A stretch of 64,000 bases of DNA from Calvatia gigantea (taxonomy: Eukaryota > Basidiomycota > Agaricomycetes > Agaricales > Lycoperdaceae), in contig JACAAK010000012.1 in the NCBI GenBank assembly GCA_025093985.1, positions 62,001 to 126,000 on the forward strand. Direction: 5' to 3'. The notes beneath the pieces were generated by a model. The model searched no databases, was not told the origin of the DNA, and worked only from the letters and a program-made list of their open reading frames with translations. The position numbers and the translations under genes were made by a program. This document shows positions 10,863 through 21,944 of this stretch, in pieces. The first letter of the stretch is position 1. The number at the start of each line of letters is the position of its first letter.

Positions 10863-13800
10863 TCAGGAAACGTTGATCTTGACAAACAGCGTGGAAAAAA
10901 GATACTGCGACAGCGTCGCATCATAGAGAGGCAGGTGCCTGTAACCTTGTTGCATTTCTCCCAATGAGACACAACAAACAGCCAGCGGCTCCGCATCGTC
11001 CCTCAACCCTTCCTGCTTCACAACAAATCGCACAAAAATAAGCTCAAGCATACCCGGGAGGGGTATACAGTCGAACGGAATTCTAATGAGTTCATTCCAG
11101 ATGGGATTAAATCCGTTGTTTTTGACGATTTGTGTGCGGTGTGTGAGTGTTTTGGGTCGCGAAGTCGCGAAGCGGAGGGGTTCTTGTGGCTGGGATTGTG
11201 TTGAGGTCGGATTCAGCGGCGGCGATGTGGCAGAAGACGATGAAAGGGGAAGGGCAGGAGAGACGCAGTGCGTCCACTCTGGGATGTGCAATGAAACTTC
11301 GACGTACGGGTCAACGCTCGACCCTTTATCTTTGCTCTCCTTGACATCCTTTCCTTCCTCATACCCATCCTTGTCTCTGTCTGAGCCAAGGACCTCGTGC
11401 CCGCTCCCATCTTTAATTTTCACTCTAGGCAGCTGTTGCGCTGAGATAACCGTGACATTCAAAACGCGGCTCTGCTTCCTCCACTTTTCAGGACTGTACT
11501 CCGGGTTCGAAGGGTGACGTAGAGGAGGTGGTTTTAGGACATACCCACACCGTGCGTTGCGCTGGAACATGGCGTGGTTGATGATATACCCAAGGTCTAT
11601 CAAGCCGACGTTAGCCAGTCGAGCCACACATAAGCGAAGAACCAGGGACATACCAAAAGTCTGCCAATTGATGGCAACTAATTGCGCACCAGCACTCCAA
11701 TACCTATGCGGTTCGAAATTGGTGCTCCGCATCCTCGTCCCTCGGGGGTAAACCCTAACCAGGTGTCCCTCGGTATGCCTAACTAGATCCAGCATACACA
11801 TCCGTAACATCTTATTCGCACTATTCTCCGAAAGCGAGAACATATGCTCGGGCGCATACAACTCCTCACCATCCGCCACCACACCTTCTATCTCGACATC
11901 CTTCGCTTTGGGAGATTTCGCGGATTTGAAAGATTTGACACTAGACTTCGTATCCGATACGCTGCCATTTTCAGTCCGATTGCAAATACAAGTGTCCAGG
12001 AATGCCGGAATCCACGACACTTGACGCCAACTGTATAAACCAACAGTGCGAGCAGCGCCATCGACATTTTCGGCTTCGGTGGTGCCAGTATTGGTGGGTT
12101 CTTCCTCTGAGAGGATCTACGACGGACGAGTGCGAGTGCGCTCGAGCCCGGTCCACTTCCGGTGCCAGGTGGACTGCCAACTGTTGGCGATAAGAGCAGT
12201 GATTGGCCTGTGTACGAGCTTGCTCCCGCGCCTGGGATCGGAGTCGTGCCCGCGCTAGCGGCGTGTCCATTACCACAACCCTCGATAGGGAGACTCACAG
12301 CTTTACTAGGCTTCGGTGATGATCCGGACGAAATCGAGGGATATGACGCTGGAAGTGAAGTTTGAGTGTAAGATGAGGGTGGTACGGAAGTTGACGACTT
12401 CGTCTTAGGAATTGGTATCGGCATTGGGACAGTTGTAGACGTCGTTGCTGAGAGTGGGAGTGGTGGTGACAGGGGTGCAGGAGAAGACACGAGGCTAGCT
12501 TGTGACGATGTAAATGGTTGTTGCGGACTTGTAGAGGTTGCTAGGGTGGATGGACCAGGTGAACGACCAACGCTACGTACACGTTGGAGCATGTTGCTTG
12601 CTTTGATCAGGCCCTCTATTTCATTTTCAATACTCCTGTCATACAAACAGAAATCGAGAACATACCGCGGACGATATCACCTCCGTCGCCGCTCTTCTTC
12701 CCCATCCCCTTCCCCTCACTTTCCTGTCTATAAAAACCCCTCCTCGACAAACCCCTATTAAGGCCGACTTCACTTTCGCTCGCTGAACTCGACGGATCCA
12801 ATTCTGACTCGCTGGACGTAATCACTCCCGAAACAGGATCCGACTTGCCCAACATTAGGTTCTTCGTCTTGAGCAAGATCCGCCCTCTCAGTTCCTCCGG
12901 ACTGGGCAACTGCGTAATCTTGCGTTTTCCTTTCCAGTTTCCTTCTTCTTGATCCCCTTGTACACCACTACCCTCAACATCGAAGGTCAGCCCCGTCGAT
13001 CGGGTACCGAACTAATGCACTCCCGAATTCTTCTATCATAATCCTCGCGATCATTTCTTGCCCTTGGACACTACAATGATTCTCGGCTGATATGATGATA
13101 GGATACGGGGAAGCGATAAACCCATATTTCATGATGGCTTGACAGATTTGTCGGAGGGGGACTTTGGTGGTCAAGGTATGGCCGTGGAAGACCATTGGCT
13201 CACTCATCGTACCCATACTTGTCGTCCCGGAACTTGGCCCTGCGGAGGTCGTGGTGGCAGCAGGTCGCGGGTGTGGTCACCGCTGATGTGGTGGACAAAG
13301 TTGCAGGATCCTCCCCAGAAGGCAAGGATGAAACAACGACAGGTATAGGCATAGAGTCACTCGATCCAGAACCATCGTAAATGTCAATTTCCACGCTGCG
13401 ACAACCACCGAGTAAGGCACGGATATAACCTTCGACTGTGGAAGAGCCAACGAGTTGGTGTCCAACAAGGTAGGTATTATGAGAAGAGGATATATAATAA
13501 GAGGAGAGTGGGTATGTCATGTCGTGCTTGGTAGAAGGAAGAGAAGACGTAATAGTTGCAGTTGTAGAAGGAGTGGTCGCAGGCGAGAGAGGAAAGGAAC
13601 CATCAGTAGATTTGGGTGGTACGGAAGAGTGAGAGGGGGGAGCGAAAGGTGCGTTATCAGGTGAGAGAAGGAAGGTAGTAAGAGTTTCGGGAGTAAACGT
13701 CCGTTTCTGAGACAAAGGGCCGGTGGGGAAGAAATAAGAGTGTACCTCCTTGGCCGGATGCGGAGTTGGAGGGGGTGAAGTCGATGACGATGGGATGGGC

Positions 13801-15149
13801 ACCGAGTATTTCTCAAATAGCACTTGAAGTGTGGGTAGTTCGAGTGTACTCTTCTGGTCGTGACGCATGAACCTCGCGAAGACATCGAAATCAAAGTACT
13901 CTGAATTTCCTTTAAGATTGTTGAAGAGTTTGGTGATCTCTCTGCGAGTCTTGAGTAGCTTGACAAAATGCCGAAAGTCCTCAAAGTCGAGGAAGTTTCT
14001 ACCCTGGACATCCGCTTGCTGTTGATTGTCAGTAGGTGCACACTCACAAAAAACTAACCACGTACTCTGAACCAATTAAAGAGGTCTTCTCTCGGGCTAT
14101 TGATGTTAAGTCTCCGGCACATCTTCTCGACCTCATCGAATGTCAGCTTCTGGTCTCTTGCGACGTCAGCACCCTTCCAGTACTGTTTCTCCCATACCCG
14201 CTGTCTCTCCTCGATGTTCCCCAGTCCGATCATGAGCTGGAGCCTGTGCGCATGCAGTCGCCGTAATGTGGTGTCCCACATACGAAATATGTCCTCCGAG
14301 GGGGCGAATGAGGTGCAAGATTTTGTAGTGCCCGTCGAGAATATAGATGATTGTCAGCCAGAGTGTTTCGTATTCTTGAGCCAGTTGAAAGTGATGTCGA
14401 TGTAGCCTTGTCGAGGGCCCTGAGCGAATCTCTTTAATGTTTTCTATCGGAACTACGGAAGTGTCATCAGTAGGTGAGATGAAATTGTTGACAGCTACGC
14501 ACTAATCCTTGGCTGCTTCGAATGCCAGATGATGTGTCCAATGTCTGGATCCAACCTCAGAAACATTTTCTTCTGATTTTTGCCTGACACCTTTGTCATC
14601 CATGTGCCCTCCTGCAACGCCTGTGGCACCCCGACCTCTTGCTGCGCCGCTGCCATCGTTGCTGCCGCCTGTTGTGTCATTTCCTCCCCGGCCCCCGTTG
14701 GCTTTCCTAGCATCGGAATCGGCACCGGTATACCCGGCGTCTCAGCAAACCTTGACACTGGCGGTAGCGATTGGCGTTTGGATGACGTTGACCACGGGCC
14801 GACACCAATCCCTGAGTCCGCCGAGAGTCTTGACGCCGCGTTGTATCCACTCGCCAGCGACCGTGAGTGTGAGCGATGATGGTCGTGGCCGTTTGTGTGG
14901 TGTGCCGTTGACGTTGCCGTTGCTGCTGCCGTTGGTCTTGTGATTGTCGTTGCCATTGGTTGCATTCGCGCCAGTGCCAAGACCGATCGTGGGGCTAATT
15001 GCCGCATTCGACTTGGTGGGTTTTGAAGTCTCGTGTGCGTGGTGGCGGACGTGCTTGTACTCGTTCCTATCGTTGAGCGCTGCTACCGGAACTCCTTTCG
15101 CAGTGAGTAGTCCATCCGCTCTGCGCAGCTTAGGTTCATGATGGTTCAT
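10863..15149 (-). CDS. Phosphoinositide-specific phospholipase C (delta-like: PH, EF-hand-like, X, Y, C2)
   Basis: Hydrolyses phosphatidylinositol 4,5-bisphosphate to diacylglycerol and inositol trisphosphate at the plasma membrane. From the 5' end: a low-complexity N-terminus from ATG 15149; a PH domain ([17 protein letters not shown], about 14600, continued in the next exon as [12 protein letters not shown]); helical EF-hand-like segments ([18 protein letters not shown], about 14130; [15 protein letters not shown], about 13950); the catalytic X half with the histidine motifs [15 protein letters not shown] (about 13480) and [10 protein letters not shown] (about 13185); a Ser/Pro-rich X-Y linker (12.05-12.6 kb); the Y half ([17 protein letters not shown], then [11 protein letters not shown] and [10 protein letters not shown]); and a C2 domain ending LFVKINVS at 10863. 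An in-frame intron lies near 11597-11653. Single-base frame breaks are visible, for example in a run of five C at about 14302 and in the N-terminal exon near 14880. A loop rich in Ser/Thr/Pro is inserted inside X. Confidence 0.85.
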
Positions 15150-17322
15150 GAGAAGGAAAGGAATCCTTAGCGCTCAGGGGGAATCAAAACAGTAATGTGT
15201 GTATGCTTTGCCATCAACAGACAATTCCCGTTTTATGTACTCGAGGTATACTTGATTCACAAATAGATTTCGCCTGCCATTCCACGCGTCCCTTCCTTTG
15301 CCTTACACGTCATCCAACTTCGCTTCCCTCTCTGACCGCAAATGTCTCGACACCTACACCGCTCGAAGTCAGAACCATTGTGCTCTACAGGGCTATTATC
15401 ACCTTGACAACACTTCTTTGTGCCACGGCACTGCCTCCTTTGCTCTCCTTGGGATTTGCAGACCGATTCGCGGTACCTGCTTTCTGAAAAAAACCCTCCC
15501 TCGTTATAACCGTCCAGCTCCTTTCATAAAATATCACACTCAGGCACGCTCTCTGTGCTCTCCAGCACTCATTCGCCCCCAGCTGGGTTTTCCCCCACCC
15601 TCCTGTGCGCACTATACCATCCATCCTACCATATGCTATCTTCATCAGTTTCCTCGTCACGCCCCCGCTTTATCATTGGTTTATCAAACTATTTTTGTTG
15701 CATCATGGGTGTGCCTGATGCGCTGATTCCTGAACGCAGAATGGAAAGCGGCTTAATATATTTCCAGTCATATGAGGTCCCGTGAGGTCCCGTATCATCA
15801 TTTCGAGTCCTAAACTACGTATTGTAGAAATTACAAACAACAGGCGTTTGACCATATGACTGGTGCACTCACTGCCGCCGTGGATTTGCTTAATTGTTTC
15901 GCAACCAATGAAGCTGTGAATGAAGAAGCATTCAATGTTATTTGTTACGAGTAGCTCAGAACCACGCTGAGGACTGTGTTTGAACGAAGATCTCAAATAT
16001 TCCGAAACTTATCCGTCATGCCTGCATCCTCGCTTTGTCACCATCTGGCGAACATCAACTTCGTGGGCCTACTGAATACACGCAATCAATCATTTAGAGG
16101 CTCTCCATTTCCGTTGCATGCTACAATCTCTGACATTTCATTTTGTTATTTTGTTGCCTCTTCCCTGTAAACCTTCAACCCATGACTCGTTCCTTCCATC
16201 ACAACCTTCACTTGACACCAGGGCCACGCGAGAGACCCGTCCTCGAATCAAATTCCTACAAATACTGCTTTCTGCGTGCACCACGGGTACGATGCCAAAA
16301 CTCTTATTCAAATGAGGTCCTATCTCAATCGCCTGTGGCTCACGATTGGATACCCAGCAGAAGCCTTTACCACATACCTCCACGGTTCGGTGGTTGTTTA
16401 TGTCACGAGCGCCGCCCACTTCTACCCCCTTCGTTGGTTCTCGCCGTATTTATTTTCGTCTCAGAACCGCCCATAATAAAAATAGGCCCTTCCCATATCC
16501 CCCTGTTCTCTGTTTCCAGGAGTGTGTGAGCACTGCGCGAGTGTCAGGGTGAGGATGACGCGTGAGTGCGGACAGGACGGACAGATTGTTAGTTTCAAGT
16601 TTTGTGCAGGTTGCGCCCCCTTCCTATATGTCTCAAGATGAACCACAGTGACCAATGTTTGGCTTGACATGTGCAGTTTCGTTCCAACGTGCAGACTGAC
16701 GCCAGGGCCCCAGAACCTATCAACAGACTAGAAGTCATTGACATTTGGATATCGCGCGCACTCTGACGTTCTTGACAACAACGGTTAGCACCAGTGGCAA
16801 AAAGTCCTCTCTGCGCGGTGTTCAAACATGAAGTTATTCAAGGTTTGATGATCCCAACTGGGGACCGTATGCTTAACCTCCATGATTCCAACTCCATGGA
16901 AGTTGTTGCACACGAGCAGTGATGGCCGCCGAACTCGAAATACTCGGAAGATTCGTCTCTCGATGTCTCGTTTCTCCCGAATAACCAGGATCATTTGAAT
17001 GTGTTGGTGTCATCCATCACATTTCATGTTCCCACCGAAGTCGAAGTCTCAGTGTGTCGGACAAGCGCTTCTCAGAACTCAAACTCAGTAGGCTGATGGC
17101 TCTTTTTTTTTTGTCGAGTGCACAGCAAGTCAATCGTTGAGGATCCTCAGCTTGGATGACGGAAGTACAACTGATCAGAGGTTTGGGTCCGCCCGCGGCC
17201 GTAGCGGCGCTCCACGGACAGTGTGAAGAGGTGACAGCACATTGACGCAACGGAAGGGCCAAAAAATACTGGCAGTTGAAATAACATCGGAGCCTGGGAT
17301 TCGGGTCAATTTCGTTACAGTA
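15150..17322. other. Intergenic, upstream of the phospholipase C; no gene supported
   Basis: Two weak candidates only: a 66-codon frame at 16276-16476 with one hydrophobic stretch (AFTTYLHGSVVVYVTS), and a 69-codon minus-strand frame at 16785-16994 containing NNFHGVGIMEVKH. Neither has a recognisable family or clear splice context. Confidence 0.35.
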
Positions 17323-17819
17323 CAGTCGCGGACAAGCAAAATCAACAAATTCAATATCTCACGATTCGGCTCGGATAAAACTGCACGAAATCTTGGCTAT
17401 GGACTTGGATTCATGGGATACGTCAAAATACACAACTTTCGGATTTTTTTCCATGAGTTTTGGGTCACTGCCAAAATTTTTCGCAAATTTTTCGCGACAT
17501 ATATATATGGTTGAAACCCAAGGATACCATCGGCTGCTCGGTGTTCGGATGGGCCCCCCCTTCGGGTGGTCACATCAGTTACAACCTCCGGCCAGATTTT
17601 TCGAAGTCAGAGGGGACAATGGGTGTTGCCACCAGCTGATGACGTGATCCCATCATTTTTATTCAAGCTATTTAGCATTTTGTGGAGAAACGGCTCGATA
17701 GGATATTATGGTTTTGAATTCCTCTGACAGCCTTCAATGAGGGGGATCATTTCCAGGGGTATTTTTTTTTAAAAACTATAACTTTGGGAAAATTAGTTGG
17801 CTTTGCCTGTCCGCGACTG
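17323..17819 (+). mobile_element. Mariner/Fot1-type MITE with TA target duplication
   Basis: A 497-bp element with inverted ends CAGTCGCGGACAAGCAAA (left) and CAGTCGCGGACAGGCAAA (right, read on the other strand), flanked on both sides by TA (17321-17322 and 17820-17821). TA duplication and CAGT tips are the signature of the Tc1/mariner-pogo-Fot1 group. There is no transposase, so it must have been moved in trans. It sits about 20 bp past the 3' end of the tRNA-Arg at 17842-17913. Confidence 0.8.
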
Positions 17820-17841
17820 TACGAAAGGAAAAATTATGAGC

Positions 17842-17913
17842 TGACCACCGCAGGGGTCGAACCTGCAATCTCCTGATTCGTAGTCAGACGCGATGCCATT
17901 TCGCCAGGCGGCC
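17842..17913 (-). tRNA. tRNA-Arg(ACG), second copy
   Basis: The mature part appears identical to the gene at 10166-10237, with anticodon ACG in the loop CTACGAA, read on the minus strand. A run of A on the plus strand at 17830-17834 gives a T-run terminator just past the 3' end and just short of the adjoining MITE. The leader sequence differs from that of the first copy. Confidence 0.9.
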
Positions 17914-18250
17914 CATGGTCATTTTTCCTTTCTTCTACCCAGAAGCTTCACAAGCAGTCTCTTTGTTCGGATTGAGTTCTTGTCACGAGTGTCTTCTGCT
18001 TCATGGTCTTTCTCAAGTCTCCTCCTAGTCCGCCGCTTCTTCGAAGCCTTTCTTTGCTTCTATACAGGCATGCCGTGATCACTGTCGCCTTTGCGGCTGC
18101 GGCCTTACGTTCCATTGGCGCCTCACCACTATTTCACTTCGGATGAAGGGACTGGGCAGTAGATTCTGTCCTCGGAAGAGTCCAAGGCTCTCAGACATTT
18201 AGCTCATGCAAGGTACACGAGGCCTCGTTCGACCTATTATTAATTGTCAT

Positions 18251-18272
18251 GGCGCCTCTCCTTGCATAAAAT
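18251..18272 (+). promoter_or_regulatory. Core promoter block shared by the GTPase copies (copy 1)
   Basis: GGCGCCTCTCCTTGCATAAAA lies about 50 bp before ATG 18317. The same GCGCCTCT box plus TATA-like element precedes the other two copies at 20034 and 42291 with nearly the same spacing. The similarity extends further upstream, from about 18068. Confidence 0.55.
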
Positions 18273-18316
18273 GGTTTATACGTTCCCTCTCACTGCAGCT
18301 TCTACTTCGACCACCC

Positions 18317-19125
18317 ATGTCCTCTTTCCAGGATCCCTTAGCCACTGGTAACTCAGGCACATTGTATATCCTGTAACACCGTCGGTAATCTGGAATTCCT
18401 TGTACTAATACCCATCGCTGAAGTGTTTTCGGAGTTGCGGGTTCCGGTAAAAGCTCGGCGAGTTTCCCCTTCTGTTTAAAGATATTATCGTTAATTTTTC
18501 TTATCAGCTTATTCGCGAATTGGCTCCAGATGAGCATAACCTCCCAATTGGGACACGGTATTCTACCTGAAACATGAGAGTACCCATCAATGGAAAATCA
18601 GGTTGACACCCCTGGTGCAGGTTTTTTCGAACGATATCTTACAGGATGTCCAGGATTGGATAGGGTTTGAAGGCAATAAGGTAGGTCTTCGTGGAAATTC
18701 TCGTTCAGGGCCAAACGCCTTTCAGTTTCGATTCAATCTTTGGCATTATCTTCCTGCAACCAATAAACATGAATCGTGTCAATATGGCCCCATTGTCAAA
18801 CAAATCCTTGACAAATTTTGTGGAACTGGCAAAGGCGACCTGTACCGACGTGTTGTGTTGTCCACGACGAAGTGGTCTAGCCAACCTTCCAAGAAGGAGT
18901 GCAAACAGTTGCTTCAGCGCAAATCCTGGAGCCCGCTGTTGAAACAGGGTGCTCTCCTGCAACTGTTACGACGGGACCGCAGGAACCGCTAGGTCAATTA
19001 ACCAAGCTATTTCGGAAGTACGCCTCGCACGATCCTCGCCACCAGTGATAATGAGGATACTGAATCGAGCCTGGGCACCCCATCCTGACTAAGGAAAACG
19101 CCCAGATATCCGGAGTATTGAGCTG
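18317..19125 (+). pseudogene. AIG1-like GTPase, first-domain-only decayed copy
   Basis: A relic of the GTPase family at 20103 and 42353. Exon 1 (MSSFQDPLATGN) ends at a GTAACA donor; after the AG at about 18422 comes the P-loop VFGVAGSGKSS. A GC-AG intron (18458-18507) follows at once, then LIRELAPDE. Downstream the G3 region (DTPG in the paralogues) is out of frame and carries deletions, and the last part, matching FCGTGKGDLYRR and VLSTTKWSSQ, is in a shifted frame. The copy stops around the end of the first domain; no second domain follows. Promoter and exon 1 are preserved, so transcription is possible, but an active GTPase is not expected. Confidence 0.75.
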
Positions 19126-20033
19126 TAAGACTTTTCCCACAAGACCTTGTTCAACACTTTCACCAAAAATCCCCCCAATGCGCGGTCAATGAGGGTACCG
19201 AGTAGGGTAATTTTTTTTTGGTGTAGGTAGATTAGACTCATGGACGTGTCGCCGCCTCATTCCATCTGCATTATAAAAAGTATCTTGGATCATTTCTAGT
19301 TTGAATGATTGTAGCTACACTCGAATGATGCTTACCGCTATCAGTAAAGTCGAGTGGTCCTAGAACCTTCGGATTACCACTTTGGTCACTGCGAACCCTT
19401 CCCGCTCCCGATTGGTCACCCCCACAGCTCCTGATACCCCCCCATTTGTCACTGCCTTAGCCTCCTCGCGATAACTCGGCACTCAAAAATTGGAATAATA
19501 ACCAGGAGCAGGTACCTAACACACCAGCGGATGGCAAACACAGAGTTCAGACCGGTTCTTTATTGTCTTTTGATTCCTTGTCACAGTGTTGTGGATCCCA
19601 GAAATGGGTAGGTAGTCCTCACTGTGCGGGCGAGTCAATGCAGCGTTTGTCGTATTGATATTGCGGTATAGAGTACGCCACTTTGAAGAATAAATTCTTA
19701 AAATCCGGTTCGATACAAATGTCACATTGACTCACCAGCTTAGTGCGGTAAGTATGGAGGCCCGCGCTATTGCAACCATATCAATGACATCCCTCAAATG
19801 GCCGTTTTCTACACGGACTTCTTTTGGGGGCTCTAGCGACTTCTGAATTGGACATGCCGTAATCAATGTCGCCCTTACTGGCTGCAGTCTCGTACCCCAA
19901 GAGCGCCTCACTACTACGGCTTCCCATCGGATAGAGGGAGGGGCGCTATATTCTGCCTCGAAAGAGTTCAAGGCAGTTGATTCAGGACCATGCGGTGTAC
20001 ATGAGGCTTCATCCGACCTGTCAGTAGTTATTA
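19126..20033. other. Intergenic; start of duplicated promoter block
   Basis: No gene is supported. From about 19852 the sequence resembles the upstream regions at 18068 and 42121 (GGACATGCCGTAATCA-like), marking the left edge of the duplicated GTPase unit. Confidence 0.4.
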
Positions 20034-20057
20034 GTGCGCCTCTCCCTCTCATATAAA
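20034..20057 (+). promoter_or_regulatory. Core promoter block shared by the GTPase copies (copy 2)
   Basis: GTGCGCCTCTCCCTC followed by CATATAAAAC, about 53 bp before ATG 20103. Box and spacing are conserved with copies 1 and 3. Confidence 0.55.
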
Positions 20058-20102
20058 ACTCTCAGGTGTCTTCTGTCACTGTAGCTTCGACTTTGGTCCC
20101 TC

Positions 20103-21944
20103 ATGTCCCACCAGGACTTCCCCAGCCACAGACCACTCCGTGTCGCAATACATCCTGTAAGCCTTTGTCGGTAGCCCGGAATTCCTTGCGCTAACTCACC
20201 TCATTTGAAGTATCTTTGGAGTTGCAGGTTCTGGCAAAAGCTCGGCAAGCGCCTTGCTCCTAATGGGGAAATTACCACTAATTCTTGCCCAGTTTATTCG
20301 CAAATTAGTGCCAGATGAACAGACAATCCCGGTTGGGAACGGCATCCTACCCGAAACACGCGATGTTCAGGGGTATCCCATAAATATCGACGGAAAAGTG
20401 GTCGTTTTGGTCGACACCCCTGGTACGAACTTCTCAGACGATATCTTGCAGGATGTGCAGGATTGGATGGGTTCAAGCGCGATTAGGTGCGTTTCGAAGT
20501 GATATCTTTGCTCACATCTGATCCGCGCTCAGTTTTGACTCAATCCTTGGTATCATTTTCCTGCAACCGATCACCATGAACCGCGTCAGCATGCACATCA
20601 ATCAACAAATTCTGGATAAATTCTGTGGGACTGGTAAGGGCTACCTGTATCGCCGCATCGTGCTATCCACGACGAAGTGGTCTAGCCAGCCTTCCGTGAA
20701 GGGGCTGCAAGAGAAACGAGAACAGTCACTTCAACGTAACTTCTGGAGGCCGCTTGTAAAGCGAGGTGCCATTGCGCAACGATACGACGGGACCTGCTGA
20801 GACTGCGAAACTCATTGTCCGAGCTATTTTTGAGGTACGCCCGATGTTCCTCAATCTACTAGTGAAACTGGGGATGCTGAACAAAGGTCAAGGCACCTCC
20901 CCCTGACCCAGGAAAACGCGCAGGTATCCGCGATATCACATCGTGAGTCTTGGTACGGAGGACCTCGCTCGGCATTTCTCACTGAACATTCTCCCAGCGA
21001 ACCTGTCCCGAAGGACCTCTCAACCTGTTGCAAAGAAGGCATCGACTTCCCTGGTGATCACTTTCCCTCCGTATCATAATACCAAAAATTTATTCTCCGC
21101 GTGCAGTCTTGCAGGTCCCCCTTTAAATCCTACGCAGGCAAGTTTATCGTCGTGTAAGTCGCAAACCTCCAGATCACGATCAGATATTCAGCTCATACGT
21201 AATGCTTCAAAGCTTACTGGGCCCTTCTGGTTCAGGGCGAACCTCTGTGCGCGTTATTTTTTCCTCGCCATTATCCCACGTCCCCCTGATGGAAGGTAGT
21301 TTATTCACAAAGCTATGGGTCGTGAGGTCAAGGTAAAGGAGGGGCTCGAGCCAGTTACAAAGAAAATAGCAGTACATGAGGCCCGCCTGCCATCGGGCAA
21401 GGAAGTGGTTCTTCTCGATACACCAGGCTATGACCTTGACGGCGCAGGGGACCGAATCCTTAGCCTGCTGCGACAATGGGTCGACAGCAACTCCCCTTGG
21501 TAAGCTACACAGCGGTCACGTTTCGTACTTTCATTGATGAAAAATCATCACATTTCCTTTAGGTGCAGCTGTTTTTCTAGTGGAAACATCACGATCAGTT
21601 TATTCCTCTTCTTTTATCGCATGGAAGAGCCAACGTTACCCAAACATACTCAAACCTTTGCCAAGACGTTTGAGAGGATGTACGAACAGACAGGAATCCT
21701 AAACCGAGTTCACCTCGTGACGACGTTCTGGAATCAAGCCGACGCGCACGGCCATGCAAGGCAGCAGATATTGGAAGAAATCCTATGGAGAGAGTTTCTT
21801 AGAGGAGGTTCGAGCATTCGTAGGTTCGATCTCGAGAGCGGGGAGAACGAGACTTCTGCTCGAGGGATTTTGGATGCTATTACGGCGGGAGATGTCGGGA
21901 ATGTCGTCGACCTCCCTATCCCAGCTAGCGTGTCCCAAGTCTAA
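20103..21944 (+). CDS. AIG1/GIMAP-like P-loop GTPase with two successive G domains
   Basis: Predicted GTP-binding protein of the AIG1-like group; cellular role unknown. Domain 1: P-loop FGVAGSGKSS (20218-20244), a GC-AG intron 20245-20292, then FIRKLVPDEQT, the G3 motif LVDTPG, and after another intron GIIFLQPITMNRV and VLSTTKWSSQ. Domain 2: KFIVVLLGPSGSGRTSF across introns near 21154-21212 and after GRTS, the G3 motif LLDTPGYD, and the end RVHLVTTFWNQAD...RRFDLESGENETSAR, stop 21942-21944. The two halves look like separate genes because a TGA follows RDITS at 20944. However, GTGAGT at 20943 with AG at 20997 or 21013 removes that stop, and the second acceptor keeps the frame into KKASTSL. A one-base deletion near 20120 and a one-base insertion near 20793 break the frame. 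Confidence 0.7.

Noticed and set aside
11086..11517. 143-codon plus-strand frame inside the phospholipase C gene
   Set aside because: Antisense shadow of the C2 coding region, whose minus-strand frame carries clear conserved motifs.
20944..20946. TGA after RDITS as a true gene end
   Set aside because: It lies within GTGAGT and is removed by an intron whose counterpart in the 42353 copy has conserved position and preserves the frame. Kept as an alternative only.
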